Shown here one piece after another: positions 18,490 to 26,716 of a stretch of DNA of 64,000 nt. The DNA comes from Chryseobacterium sp. ISL-6. Lineage in GTDB: Bacteria > Bacteroidota > Bacteroidia > Flavobacteriales > Weeksellaceae. Position numbers and translations under genes: made by a program. The notes beneath the pieces were generated by a model. The model searched no databases. It saw only the letters and a program-made list of their open reading frames with translations, and had not been told where the DNA came from. The DNA lies in contig NZ_JAGGPT010000001.1 of the NCBI RefSeq assembly GCF_018613715.1, forward strand, positions 547,919-611,918, written 5' to 3'. Positions within the stretch are counted from its first letter, which is position 1. Each line of letters opens with the position of its first letter.

Positions 18490-18523
18490 TTACTAAATTT
18501 GATAAAAACCTATTACCACAAAA

Positions 18524-18976
18524 ATGATGGATAATAACAAGGAAAAAATAGAAAACGTAGATCTGGTCCTGAAACAAACTTGGCTGGCTGTATCTAAAAT
18601 GTATACAGAACTGGCTCAGGAACATGATTCTACAGCAGTTCAAGCTCTCACACTTCTTAAAATAGATCCTAAAGAAGGCACAAGAAGTACTAATCTTGGT
18701 CCTAAAATGGCCATTGAACCAACATCTTTAACCAGGATTATAAAACTATTGGAAGACAATGGTTACATCTATAAGGAAAAGACAACCACTGATAAGAGAG
18801 AAGTTATTATAAAACTTACTGATAAAGGATTAAACTCCAGAAATCTCTCTAAAGAAGTTGTCGTAAGCTTTAATAAAAGAGTTATGGAAAAGATTGCTCC
18901 CGAAAAATTGGAAACCTTCAAAGAGGTTATGCATGAAATCATGAAAATTGCAAACGATCTAAATAATAGAAAATAA
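18524..18976 (+). CDS. MarR-family regulator of the fad operon
   Basis: Dimeric winged-helix transcription factor of 150 residues. The wHTH spans about 45-105, with the recognition-helix region AIEPTSLTRIIKLLEDNGYI and the wing at TTDKREVIIKLTDKG. It precedes fadN by 62 nt on the same strand without a terminator, so it probably belongs to the fad operon. The two palindromes in front of it are good candidates for its own operators, giving autoregulation and control of fatty-acid degradation, perhaps relieved by acyl-CoA. The first codons are ATGATG; either Met could be used. Confidence 0.9.
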   Translation: MMDNNKEKIENVDLVLKQTWLAVSKMYTELAQEHDSTAVQALTLLKIDPKEGTRSTNLGPKMAIEPTSLTRIIKLLEDNGYIYKEKTTTDKREVIIKLTDKGLNSRNLSKEVVVSFNKRVMEKIAPEKLETFKEVMHEIMKIANDLNNRK

Positions 18977-19038
18977 ATTAAACTGAAACCGAAAGGTTCC
19001 ATGTGACAAAATAAAAATAAACAATAAATAGTTTACAA

Positions 19039-21444
19039 ATGAAAAGAAGAATCAAACACGTAACGGTTCTTGGTTCAGGAATCATGGGAAGCGGTATTGC
19101 AGCTCACTTTGCCAATATTGGTGTAGAAGTTTTGCTGTTGGATATTGTTCCTTTTGAATTAACTGAAGCGGAGCAAAAAAAAGGTTTGACCAAAGATGAT
19201 AAAGCGGTGAGAAACAGAATTGCTGCAGAAAACTTTGAAAAACTTAAAAAGGCGAGCCCTGCACTACTCTATTCTCCAAAATTTGCAGATAGAATTAAAG
19301 TGGGGAACTTTGATGATGATTTACAGACAATAAAAAATACAGACTGGATTATTGAAGTTGTTGTTGAAAAACTAGACATCAAAAAATCAGTTTATGAAAA
19401 AATTGAACAATTCAGAAAACCGGGAACATTAATTTCTTCTAATACATCCGGAATTCCTATTCATTTTCTAACAGAAGGAAGAAGCGAGGATTTTAAAAAG
19501 TATTTTGCGGGAACCCACTTCTTTAATCCTGTAAGGTATCTTCCTCTTTTGGAGATTATTCCAACAAATGATACAGATCCTGAAATTATAGATTTCTATA
19601 TGACCTATGGAGCTAAATTTTTAGGTAAAACAACTGTTTTAGCAAAAGATACTCCAGCATTCATTGCCAATAGAATTGGGGTATTCTCTATGATGGATCT
19701 TCTTCATAACGTACAAAAATTAGGTTTAAACGTTTCTGATGTTGATAAATTAACAGGCCCTGTAATTGGTCGTCCAAAATCTGCGACTTTCAGAACGGCT
19801 GACGTTGTTGGTTTAGATACATTGGTTATGGTGGCTAATGGCGTTCGCCAAAGTGGTGCTGAAGCTAATAATTTTAATGATGTATTTGCTTTACCTGATT
19901 ATATCCAGAAAATGATGGATAACAAATGGTTAGGATCCAAGACTCAACAGGGATTCTATAAGAAGGTGAAGAACGCAGAAGGAAAATCTGAAATTCATGG
20001 ATTAAATCTTGATACTTTAGAATATGAACTTCAAGGAAAATCCTCTTTCCCTACTCTGGAATTAACAAAAGCTATTGATAAACCAATTGACAGATTTAAA
20101 GTTTTAATTGGTGGAAAAGATAAGGCAGGAGAACTATACAGAAAATCTTTAGGAGCGTTATTTGCCTATGTCTCTCATAAAGTTCCTGAAATCTCTGATG
20201 ATATCTATAAAATTGATGATGCTATGCGGGCTGGTTTCGGATGGGAAAATGGACCATTTGAGATATGGGATGCAGTAGGAATTCAGAAAGGAGTTGAATT
20301 GGCTAAAGATGCAGGATATGATGTGTCAGACTGGGCAAAAACCCTGGCAGAAAAAGGAGAAACTTTTTATAAAGTAAATGATGAGGGACAAAGTATCTAT
20401 TACGATAAAAACTCTGGAAATTACAACAATATCCCAGGTCAGAATGCTTTTATTATTTTAGACAATATCAGAAAGAACAAAACACTTTGGAGTAATTCAG
20501 GTGCTGCTATAGAAGATTTAGGAGACGGAATTATCAACTTTGAGATCCGTTCTAAAATGAATTCTCTTGGAGGCGAAGTTCTTGATGGACTAAACAGAGC
20601 CATTGATTTAGCAGAAAAAGAATACGACGGTTTAGTAATCGGAAATCAAGGAACTAACTTTTCAGTAGGAGCTAATTTAGCAATGATCCTAATGATGGCT
20701 ATTGAGCAAGATTGGGATGATCTGAATATGGCCATTGCCTACTTCCAGAAATCAATGATGCGGGTTCGTTATTCTTCAATTCCTGTCGTTGTAGCTCCTC
20801 ACGGAATGACTCTTGGAGGTGGTTGTGAAATGACTATGCATGCAGACCGGGTAGTTGCTGCTGCTGAAACCTACATTGGTTTAGTAGAAACCGGAGTTGG
20901 TGTAATTCCTGGTGGTGGTGGTACTAAAGAATTGACTTTAAGAACTTCTAGAGAATTCCATAGTGATGATGTTAAAAATAACAGACTTCGTGAGGCTTTC
21001 ATGAATATTGCCATGGGTAAAGTTGCAACATCTGCTTATGAAGCTTATGATATGGGAATCCTTGAAAAAGGAAAAGATATCGTTTCTGTAAGTAAAAACA
21101 GACAGATTGCTGAAGCTAAAAAGATTGCAAAATTATTAGCCGAACAGGGGTACACTCAGCCAATCGAACAAAAAGTAAAAGTACTGGGAAGAGACGCGCT
21201 TGGAATGTTCTATGTAGGAACAGATCAAATGTTAACAGGAAACTTCATTTCTGAACACGACAAGAAAATTGCAGATAAATTAGCCAATGTAATGGTGGGA
21301 GGAAATCTTTCTGAACCAACTGTAGTGACTGAACAATACCTATTGAACCTTGAAAGAGAAACTTTCCTTCAGCTTTGTGGTGAAAGAAAAACGCTTGAAA
21401 GAATTCAGTATATGTTACAAAATGGAAAACCGTTAAGAAATTAG
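19039..21444 (+). CDS. fadN: 3-hydroxyacyl-CoA dehydrogenase / enoyl-CoA hydratase fusion
   Basis: Bifunctional beta-oxidation enzyme: hydrates trans-2-enoyl-CoA and oxidises the resulting 3-hydroxyacyl-CoA with NAD+. Domain order is dehydrogenase first, hydratase last, as in Bacillus FadN and opposite to E. coli FadB. The Rossmann motif VLGSGIMGSGIAAHFANIG is near residue 11, with AGTHFFNPVRYLPLLEIIP further on. The crotonase part (about 490-720) has the oxyanion-hole segment LGGGCEMTMHADRVVAA and the acidic loop GLVETGVGVIPGGGG. The 801-residue length fits FadN. It is followed by fadA and fadE, the same fadNAE set as in Bacillus. Confidence 0.95.
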   Translation: MKRRIKHVTVLGSGIMGSGIAAHFANIGVEVLLLDIVPFELTEAEQKKGLTKDDKAVRNRIAAENFEKLKKASPALLYSPKFADRIKVGNFDDDLQTIKNTDWIIEVVVEKLDIKKSVYEKIEQFRKPGTLISSNTSGIPIHFLTEGRSEDFKKYFAGTHFFNPVRYLPLLEIIPTNDTDPEIIDFYMTYGAKFLGKTTVLAKDTPAFIANRIGVFSMMDLLHNVQKLGLNVSDVDKLTGPVIGRPKSATFRTADVVGLDTLVMVANGVRQSGAEANNFNDVFALPDYIQKMMDNKWLGSKTQQGFYKKVKNAEGKSEIHGLNLDTLEYELQGKSSFPTLELTKAIDKPIDRFKVLIGGKDKAGELYRKSLGALFAYVSHKVPEISDDIYKIDDAMRAGFGWENGPFEIWDAVGIQKGVELAKDAGYDVSDWAKTLAEKGETFYKVNDEGQSIYYDKNSGNYNNIPGQNAFIILDNIRKNKTLWSNSGAAIEDLGDGIINFEIRSKMNSLGGEVLDGLNRAIDLAEKEYDGLVIGNQGTNFSVGANLAMILMMAIEQDWDDLNMAIAYFQKSMMRVRYSSIPVVVAPHGMTLGGGCEMTMHADRVVAAAETYIGLVETGVGVIPGGGGTKELTLRTSREFHSDDVKNNRLREAFMNIAMGKVATSAYEAYDMGILEKGKDIVSVSKNRQIAEAKKIAKLLAEQGYTQPIEQKVKVLGRDALGMFYVGTDQMLTGNFISEHDKKIADKLANVMVGGNLSEPTVVTEQYLLNLERETFLQLCGERKTLERIQYMLQNGKPLRN

Positions 21445-21469
21445 GATTTTCAAAAATTAACACACACCT

Positions 21470-21518
21470 TGTCATTCCGTAGGAATCTAAACTACGTTAA
21501 GATGCTTCCAGCATGACA
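21470..21518 (+). repeat. Intergenic TGTCATTC hairpin repeat
   Basis: Imperfect inverted repeat between fadN and fadA. The left arm TGTCATTCCGTAGGAATCT (21470-21488) pairs with the right arm AGATGCTTCCAGCATGACA (21500-21518). A half copy occurs at 17034-17052, so this is a dispersed element rather than part of the operon. Confidence 0.6.
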
Positions 21519-21564
21519 AACTAAGTGTATAATTTTTATAATTAATCAATTAATACTAAAAAAA

Positions 21565-22746
21565 ATGTCAAAGACAGCATATATAGTTAAGGGTTTTAGA
21601 ACTGCCGTTGGAAAGGCTCCAAAAGGAAGTTTAAGATTTACCAGACCCGATGTAATGGCGGCTACAGTCATTGAAAAATTAATGGCAGAGCTTCCACAAT
21701 TAGATAAAAACAGAATTGATGACCTTATCGTAGGAAACGCAATGCCTGAAGCTGAACAAGGCCTGAACGTTGCCCGTTTAATTTCTTTAATGGGATTAAA
21801 TACCGATAAAGTTCCCGGAGTTACTGTCAACAGATACTGTGCATCGGGAAGTGAGGCTATAGCGATTGCTTCAGCAAAAATCCAGGCTGGAATGGCAGAT
21901 TGTATCATTGCTGGGGGTACAGAATCAATGTCTTATATCCCAATGGGCGGTTATAAGCCAGTTCCTGAAACAGATATAGCAAAGACAAATCCTGATTATT
22001 ATTGGGGAATGGGCTATACCGCTGAAGAAGTTGCTAAGCAATATAATATTACAAGAGAAGAACAGGATCAGTTTGCTTTTGAATCCCATATGAAAGCTTT
22101 AAAAGCTAATGCTGAAGGTAAATTCGCCAACCAGATTGTTTCAATTCCTGTTGAATATAATTTCTTAGACGAAAATCAGAAAATGCAGACTAAAAAGTTT
22201 GACTTTTCAGTAGATGAAGGTCCAAGAAAAGATACTTCTTTAGAAGGTTTGGCTAAACTTAGACCTGTTTTTGCAAACGGAGGAAGCGTAACAGCCGGAA
22301 ACTCTTCTCAAATGAGTGATGGAGCAGCTTTCGTAATGGTAATGAGTGAAGAAATGGTAAAAGAACTTGGTCTTCAACCTGAAGCAAGATTAGTAGCTTA
22401 TGCTGCGGCTGGTCTTGAACCAAGAATTATGGGTATGGGACCAATCTATGCTATTCCAAAGGCCTTAAAACAAGCAGGCTTAGAATTAAAAGACATTGAA
22501 CTGATTGAATTAAATGAGGCTTTTGCTTCTCAATCTGTTGCTATAAAAAAAGAATTAGGATTAAATCCTGATATTCTGAATGTAAACGGAGGTGCAATTG
22601 CTCTTGGTCACCCACTGGGATGTACAGGAACAAAATTAACCGTTCAGCTACTTGATGAAATGAGAAAGCGCGGAAACAAATATGGAATGGTTTCAATGTG
22701 TGTAGGAACAGGACAAGGAGCAGCTTCTATTTTTGAACTACTTTAG
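21565..22746 (+). CDS. fadA: Acetyl-CoA acyltransferase (3-ketoacyl-CoA thiolase)
   Basis: Cleaves 3-ketoacyl-CoA with CoA to acetyl-CoA and a shortened acyl-CoA, the last step of the cycle. The 393 residues match the thiolase family. The nucleophile is cysteine 92 in VNRYCASGSEAIA; the second-site histidine and cysteine lie in GGAIALGHPLGCTGTK and MVSMCVGTGQGAA near the C-terminus. It is the middle gene of the fadN-fadA-fadE set. Confidence 0.97.
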   Translation: MSKTAYIVKGFRTAVGKAPKGSLRFTRPDVMAATVIEKLMAELPQLDKNRIDDLIVGNAMPEAEQGLNVARLISLMGLNTDKVPGVTVNRYCASGSEAIAIASAKIQAGMADCIIAGGTESMSYIPMGGYKPVPETDIAKTNPDYYWGMGYTAEEVAKQYNITREEQDQFAFESHMKALKANAEGKFANQIVSIPVEYNFLDENQKMQTKKFDFSVDEGPRKDTSLEGLAKLRPVFANGGSVTAGNSSQMSDGAAFVMVMSEEMVKELGLQPEARLVAYAAAGLEPRIMGMGPIYAIPKALKQAGLELKDIELIELNEAFASQSVAIKKELGLNPDILNVNGGAIALGHPLGCTGTKLTVQLLDEMRKRGNKYGMVSMCVGTGQGAASIFELL

Positions 22747-22749
22747 AAC

Positions 22750-22783
22750 AATTTTGAATTATGAATTTTAAATTTTGGATTGA
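22750..22783 (+). repeat. Left imperfect inverted repeat around the four-helix-bundle gene
   Basis: AT-rich stretch just before the small gene, containing AATTTTGAATTATGAATTTT. It resembles the reverse complement of the stretch just after that gene (23145-23176), suggesting insertion-type flanks. Confidence 0.4.
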
Positions 22784-23146
22784 ATGCAAAAGGAAAATCT
22801 AATTAAAGATATGTCATTTAATTTTGCTTTATCAATTATCGAATTATATAAAATCTGCAAATCTCAGAATGAATTTATTCTTTCAAAACAATTATTAAGA
22901 AGTGGAACTTCTATTGGCGCTAATGCTCAAGAAGCTTTAGCAGGATTTTCGGAAAAAGATTTCCTCCATAAAATGTCAATAGCAAGTAAAGAAGCTAGAG
23001 AGTCTCAATACTGGATTGATTTACTATCACAATCTAAATTAGTTCAGTTTGATGAGATAAGATATAAATTAGAGATTCAAAGTATTATAAATATTTCAAC
23101 ATCGATTGTTAAAACGCTTCAAGATAAGTTAAGACTGAAATCATAA
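22784..23146 (+). CDS. Four-helix-bundle protein (23S rRNA IVP family)
   Basis: Protein of 120 residues of the four-helix-bundle family first seen in intervening sequences of 23S rRNA (TIGR02436 type). The signatures are LSKQLLRSGTSIGANAQEAL near 42-61, followed by EKDFLHKMSIASKEARESQYWI. The family binds nucleic acid or protein partners and is found scattered in Bacteroidota genomes, often between unrelated genes; the role is not established. It interrupts the fadA-fadE pair and is flanked by imperfect inverted AT-rich repeats (22750-22783 and 23145-23176), which suggests it was inserted as a unit. Confidence 0.88.
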   Translation: MQKENLIKDMSFNFALSIIELYKICKSQNEFILSKQLLRSGTSIGANAQEALAGFSEKDFLHKMSIASKEARESQYWIDLLSQSKLVQFDEIRYKLEIQSIINISTSIVKTLQDKLRLKS

Positions 23147-23176
23147 TTCAAAATCCACAATCTAAAATTCAAAATT
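23145..23176 (-). repeat. Right imperfect inverted repeat around the four-helix-bundle gene
   Basis: Begins at the stop codon and contains AATTCAAAATCCACAATCTA. Its reverse complement resembles 22750-22783. Confidence 0.4.
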
Positions 23177-23204
23177 AAATAACTAAAATTTAAAATAATC
23201 AATA

Positions 23205-24986
23205 ATGAGTGATACACTTAATAAAACATTAAAAGGTGGTGAGTTTTTAATTAAAGAAATTCCCGCTAATGAAATCTTCTCTTTGGAAGAACTTTCAGAA
23301 GAGCAAAAAATGCTTCGTGATTCTGCAAAAGAATTTATTGACAGAGAAGTAATTCCTCAAAAAGAAAGATTTGAGAAAAAAGATTATGCCCTAACTGAAG
23401 AAAAGATGCGTCAGTTGGGTGAAATGGGACTTTTAGGAGTTGCTGTCCCTGAGGAATATGGTGGTCTTGGAATGGGCTTCGTTAATACTATGCTTGCTTG
23501 TGACTACTGCTCTGGAGCTAATGGTTCTTTGGCTACAGCTTATGGCGCGCATACGGGAATCGGAACACTTCCTATCCTGTTATATGGAACAGAAGAGCAA
23601 AAGAAAAAATATCTTCCGGATCTGGCTACAGGAACGAAATTTGGAGCATATTGTTTGACAGAACCGGATGCTGGTTCTGATGCAAATTCAGGGAAGACAA
23701 GAGCAAAACTTTCTGAAGATGGAAAACACTATATCATCAATGGACAAAAAATGTGGATCTCTAATGCAGGTTTTGCAGAAATATTCATTGTTTTCGCTAA
23801 AATTGATGATGATAAAAACATTACAGGTTTCATCGTAGAAAAAGAAGGAACTACAGGTCTTAGTTTCGGTGAGGAAGAGCACAAATTAGGAATCCGTTCG
23901 TCTTCTACAAGACAGGTTTTCTTTAATGATATGAAAGTTCCGGTAGAAAATCTTTTAGGTGAAAGAAACAACGGTTTCAAGATCGCTTTAAATGCTTTAA
24001 ATGTTGGAAGAATTAAATTAGCTGCAGCAAACCTTGACGGACAAAGAAGAATTTTAAACCATTCTCTTCAATATTCTAACGAAAGAAAACAGTTTGGTGT
24101 TTCTATTTCAACTTTCGGAGCAATCAGAAAGAAATTAGCTGAAATGGCAACTGGGATCTTCGTTGCTGAAGCAGGATCTTACAGAGCAGCAAAAGATGTT
24201 GAAGATAAAATCAATGAATTGGTTGCTGGCGGAATGAATCACCAACAAGCTGAATTAAAAGGAGTTGAAGAATTTGCTGTAGAAGCTTCTATTTTGAAAG
24301 TTTTTGTTTCAGATTTAACACAACATACTGCTGATGAAGGAATTCAGGTATATGGAGGAATGGGATTCTCAGAAGATATGCCAATGGAAGCAGCCTGGAG
24401 AGATTCAAGAATTGCAAGAATCTATGAGGGAACCAATGAAATCAACCGTCTTCTGGCTGTTGGAATGTTGATTAAAAAAGCAATGAAAGGAGAACTGGAT
24501 CTGCTTTCTCCAGCAATGGCTATCAGCAAAGAATTGATGGGTATTCCTTCATTTGATGTTCCTGATTACTCTGCATTCATGAGTGAAGAAAAAGCTATTA
24601 TTGCTAACCTTAAAAAAGTGTTTTTAATGGTTTCAGGAGCTGCTCTTCAGAAGTATATGATGGATATTGAAAAGCAACAACATTTACTGTTAAATGCTTC
24701 AGAGATCCTTAACCAGATCTATATGGCAGAATCTGCTATTTTAAGAGCTGAGAAACACTTCTCTCCTGATTCTGTAGAAGCTGCAATGGCTCAATTAAAT
24801 CTTTACAAAGCTGTCGAAAAAATTATCGTAGCTGCTAAAGAAGGAATTATTTCATTTGCTGAGGGCGATGAGCAGAGAATGATGCTTTCAGGATTAAGAA
24901 GATTTACAAAATATACGAACCATCCGAATGTCGTTGCTTTAACTGAAAAAGTAGCAGCACATTATATTGGAAAAGGAGCTTATTAG
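23205..24986 (+). CDS. fadE: Acyl-CoA dehydrogenase
   Basis: FAD enzyme that introduces the trans-2 double bond in acyl-CoA, the first step of beta-oxidation. The product is 593 residues: a standard acyl-CoA dehydrogenase fold to about 420, then the C-terminal extension typical of Bacillus-type FadE. Signatures are CLTEPDAGSDANSG and KMWISNAGFAEIF (FAD/substrate), GMGFSEDMPMEAAWRDSRI, and IYEGTNEINR, where the glutamate before GTNEI is the usual catalytic base region. It closes the fad operon; a strong terminator lies at 25016-25041. Confidence 0.96.
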   Translation: MSDTLNKTLKGGEFLIKEIPANEIFSLEELSEEQKMLRDSAKEFIDREVIPQKERFEKKDYALTEEKMRQLGEMGLLGVAVPEEYGGLGMGFVNTMLACDYCSGANGSLATAYGAHTGIGTLPILLYGTEEQKKKYLPDLATGTKFGAYCLTEPDAGSDANSGKTRAKLSEDGKHYIINGQKMWISNAGFAEIFIVFAKIDDDKNITGFIVEKEGTTGLSFGEEEHKLGIRSSSTRQVFFNDMKVPVENLLGERNNGFKIALNALNVGRIKLAAANLDGQRRILNHSLQYSNERKQFGVSISTFGAIRKKLAEMATGIFVAEAGSYRAAKDVEDKINELVAGGMNHQQAELKGVEEFAVEASILKVFVSDLTQHTADEGIQVYGGMGFSEDMPMEAAWRDSRIARIYEGTNEINRLLAVGMLIKKAMKGELDLLSPAMAISKELMGIPSFDVPDYSAFMSEEKAIIANLKKVFLMVSGAALQKYMMDIEKQQHLLLNASEILNQIYMAESAILRAEKHFSPDSVEAAMAQLNLYKAVEKIIVAAKEGIISFAEGDEQRMMLSGLRRFTKYTNHPNVVALTEKVAAHYIGKGAY

Positions 24987-25015
24987 TCTTTTACATATAA
25001 ATTTGATTTTCAAAG

Positions 25016-25041
25016 CGTCTCATTTTTTTGAGACGTTTTTT
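25016..25041 (+). terminator. Terminator of the fad operon
   Basis: Stem CGTCTCA/TGAGACG with a T6 loop, followed by six T. Confidence 0.9.
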
Positions 25042-25088
25042 ATTTGCATTTTTTTTTATAATTTTAAGGAAATCATAAATTAAAAATT

Positions 25089-25424
25089 ATGGGAAAATTT
25101 ATTATTTCAAAAAGAACAAACGGAGACTACCAGTTTAATCTAAAAGCCAGTAATGGGCAGGTAATTTTAACCAGCCAGGGGTACAGTTCTAAATCAGGAT
25201 GTGAAAATGGTATTGAATCTGTCCGGGTAAATTCCAAGGATGATTCTAAATTCGAAAGAAAAGCATCTTCCAATGGGAAATCTTATTTCAACCTGAAAGC
25301 CGGAAATGGGCAGATCGTTGGAACAAGCCAAATGTATGAGTCGGAAAGCGGTATGGAAAAGGGAATAGAATCTGTAAAAGCCAATGCTCCAATAGCGTCC
25401 GTAGAAGAAGAAACTACCGGATAA
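25089..25424 (+). CDS. YegP-family (DUF1508) protein
   Basis: Small cytosolic protein made of two DUF1508 repeats, at about residues 2-48 and 52-98. Each follows the pattern FxxKxxxNGxYxFNLKAxNGQ...TSQxYxSxSGxExGIESV. The family is widespread and of unknown function, sometimes linked to stress. The 111-residue length is the usual one. It is flanked by terminators and is probably monocistronic. Confidence 0.92.
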   Translation: MGKFIISKRTNGDYQFNLKASNGQVILTSQGYSSKSGCENGIESVRVNSKDDSKFERKASSNGKSYFNLKAGNGQIVGTSQMYESESGMEKGIESVKANAPIASVEEETTG

Positions 25425-25444
25425 AATAATCTAAAATAAATTTT

Positions 25445-25481
25445 AGAAAATGTCTTATTTATGTAAGGCATTTTCTATTTT
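25445..25481. terminator. Terminator after YegP gene
   Basis: Stem AGAAAATGTCTTA (25445-25457) / TAAGGCATTTTCT (25464-25476), one mismatch pair region, then TATTTTT. The same T-rich tail also forms the -7 element of the next gene. Confidence 0.65.
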
Positions 25482-25483
25482 TG
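25476..25483 (+). promoter_or_regulatory. -7 element (TATTTTTG) before HD-domain gene
   Basis: Matches TAnnTTTG, 22 nt before the ATG at 25505. It decides the start: the alternative TTG codon at 25481 lies inside this element. Confidence 0.45.
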
Positions 25484-25504
25484 TACGAATCTTTTCAAGA
25501 AAAA

Positions 25505-25951
25505 ATGACTAAAGAAGAACTTTTACATAGAGCCATAAAGATAGCTGATAAAGCACATAAAGGTCAGACTGATAAATACCACGCTCCATACATTGCTCAC
25601 GTAATGCGTGTTATGGAATATGGTAAAACTCTGGATGAAAAAATTGTAGGGGCATTGCATGATGTTGTAGAAGATCATCCTTCAGAATTTAGTCTTGATT
25701 TTCTACGTAACGAAGGCTTTCCTGAGTATGTTCTGTTTGCTGTAAGCTGTCTTACAAAATTTGATCCCGAAGAGGATTACGATGATTTTGTAAAAAGAAC
25801 AGAAAGATCCCCTCTTGCAGTAGCAGTAAAATTAAATGATCTTCGCGATAATATGGATTTACGCAGGGTAAACAGAGAACTGACTCCTAAAGATATCAAA
25901 AGATTCAATAAATACCTTAAAGCCTATCATTATCTGATTGAGAAATATTAA
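25505..25951 (+). CDS. HD-domain phosphohydrolase (RelA/SpoT-hydrolase-like)
   Basis: Protein of 148 residues with an N-terminal HD domain like the (p)ppGpp hydrolase part of SpoT/MESH1. Visible motifs are AHKGQTDKYHAPYIAHV (metal-binding histidines) and the HD pair in VGALHDVVEDH; the distal catalytic aspartate lies in KLNDLRDNMDL. There is no synthetase, TGS or ACT domain. It could hydrolyse ppGpp or another nucleotide; the substrate is not provable from sequence. The start is set at ATG 25505. The 3' end overlaps the convergent DUF2490 gene by 4 nt. Confidence 0.87.
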   Translation: MTKEELLHRAIKIADKAHKGQTDKYHAPYIAHVMRVMEYGKTLDEKIVGALHDVVEDHPSEFSLDFLRNEGFPEYVLFAVSCLTKFDPEEDYDDFVKRTERSPLAVAVKLNDLRDNMDLRRVNRELTPKDIKRFNKYLKAYHYLIEKY

Positions 25952-26664
25952 TCTGCTCCAGGGAAATCAAATGTTTTGGTATGATGATCTGTACCATCGA
26001 TATTGATATTTAATGCTAAATAAATAAAGTGTAAATTCCTGTTTCCTGAAGCTTCAAATTCCCTTTGCCACAAATAACCACAGAGAACCCCAAAGTATTC
26101 ATCGACCTGGTATCCGAAACCACCGTATACTCTATTTCTTGCGAAGGTAGGTTTTATTGGGCTCACTAAAAATACTTCATCGTAAGCATTGGCGAAAACG
26201 GTTCCTTTCTGTATGGTTTTAGCATTTAATGGGACACTTACATTCAAACGGTAACGGTAACGCATCCTTTGGGAACTATTATCTGTTTGAGGCTCATAAA
26301 ACCAGCTCTTTTCTACACGAAAACGATTTTCAAACTTTACAATACCTTTTTTGATATCAATGACATCCTGAAGCCATACTCTGAATTCTTCTTTACTCAG
26401 ACTATGATCTTTATAATTCACATATCTCCCCAGACCAACAAATGGTTTATAATTTTTTGTAAGATTATATCCTACCCCACCTTTTATTTCATAATAATCA
26501 GGATACGAGTATTCTTGATTACCACGGAGCTGCCCTTCAGCATACAGGAAAAATTTGGGATGAAATTTATAGGTAAGAGTCACTGCATTGAAGCTTGAAA
26601 CATGCTCTTGAGCTTTAAAAAAAGTAATACTAAAAAGTAAGCTTAAACCTAAAAAAAGTTTCAT
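25948..26664 (-). CDS. DUF2490 outer-membrane protein
   Basis: Predicted outer-membrane beta-barrel of 238 residues. The start is set at 26664 (MKLFLGLSLLFSITFFKAQ), which gives a clean signal peptide; the upstream extension is not plausible. The mature part alternates polar and aromatic residues in short strands (WLQDVIDIKKGIVKFENRFRVE, shared with DUF2490 proteins) and carries repeated RYRYRLNVSVPL-type strands. It lies 53 nt downstream of the TonB-dependent receptor on the same strand, so it is probably co-expressed with it. Confidence 0.8.
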   Translation of the reverse strand: MKLFLGLSLLFSITFFKAQEHVSSFNAVTLTYKFHPKFFLYAEGQLRGNQEYSYPDYYEIKGGVGYNLTKNYKPFVGLGRYVNYKDHSLSKEEFRVWLQDVIDIKKGIVKFENRFRVEKSWFYEPQTDNSSQRMRYRYRLNVSVPLNAKTIQKGTVFANAYDEVFLVSPIKPTFARNRVYGGFGYQVDEYFGVLCGYLWQREFEASGNRNLHFIYLALNINIDGTDHHTKTFDFPGAD

Positions 26665-26716
26665 GAAAAAAATTTCTGCAAAAGTAAAATTAATTAACCA
26701 CCCCTTAATATTAAGT

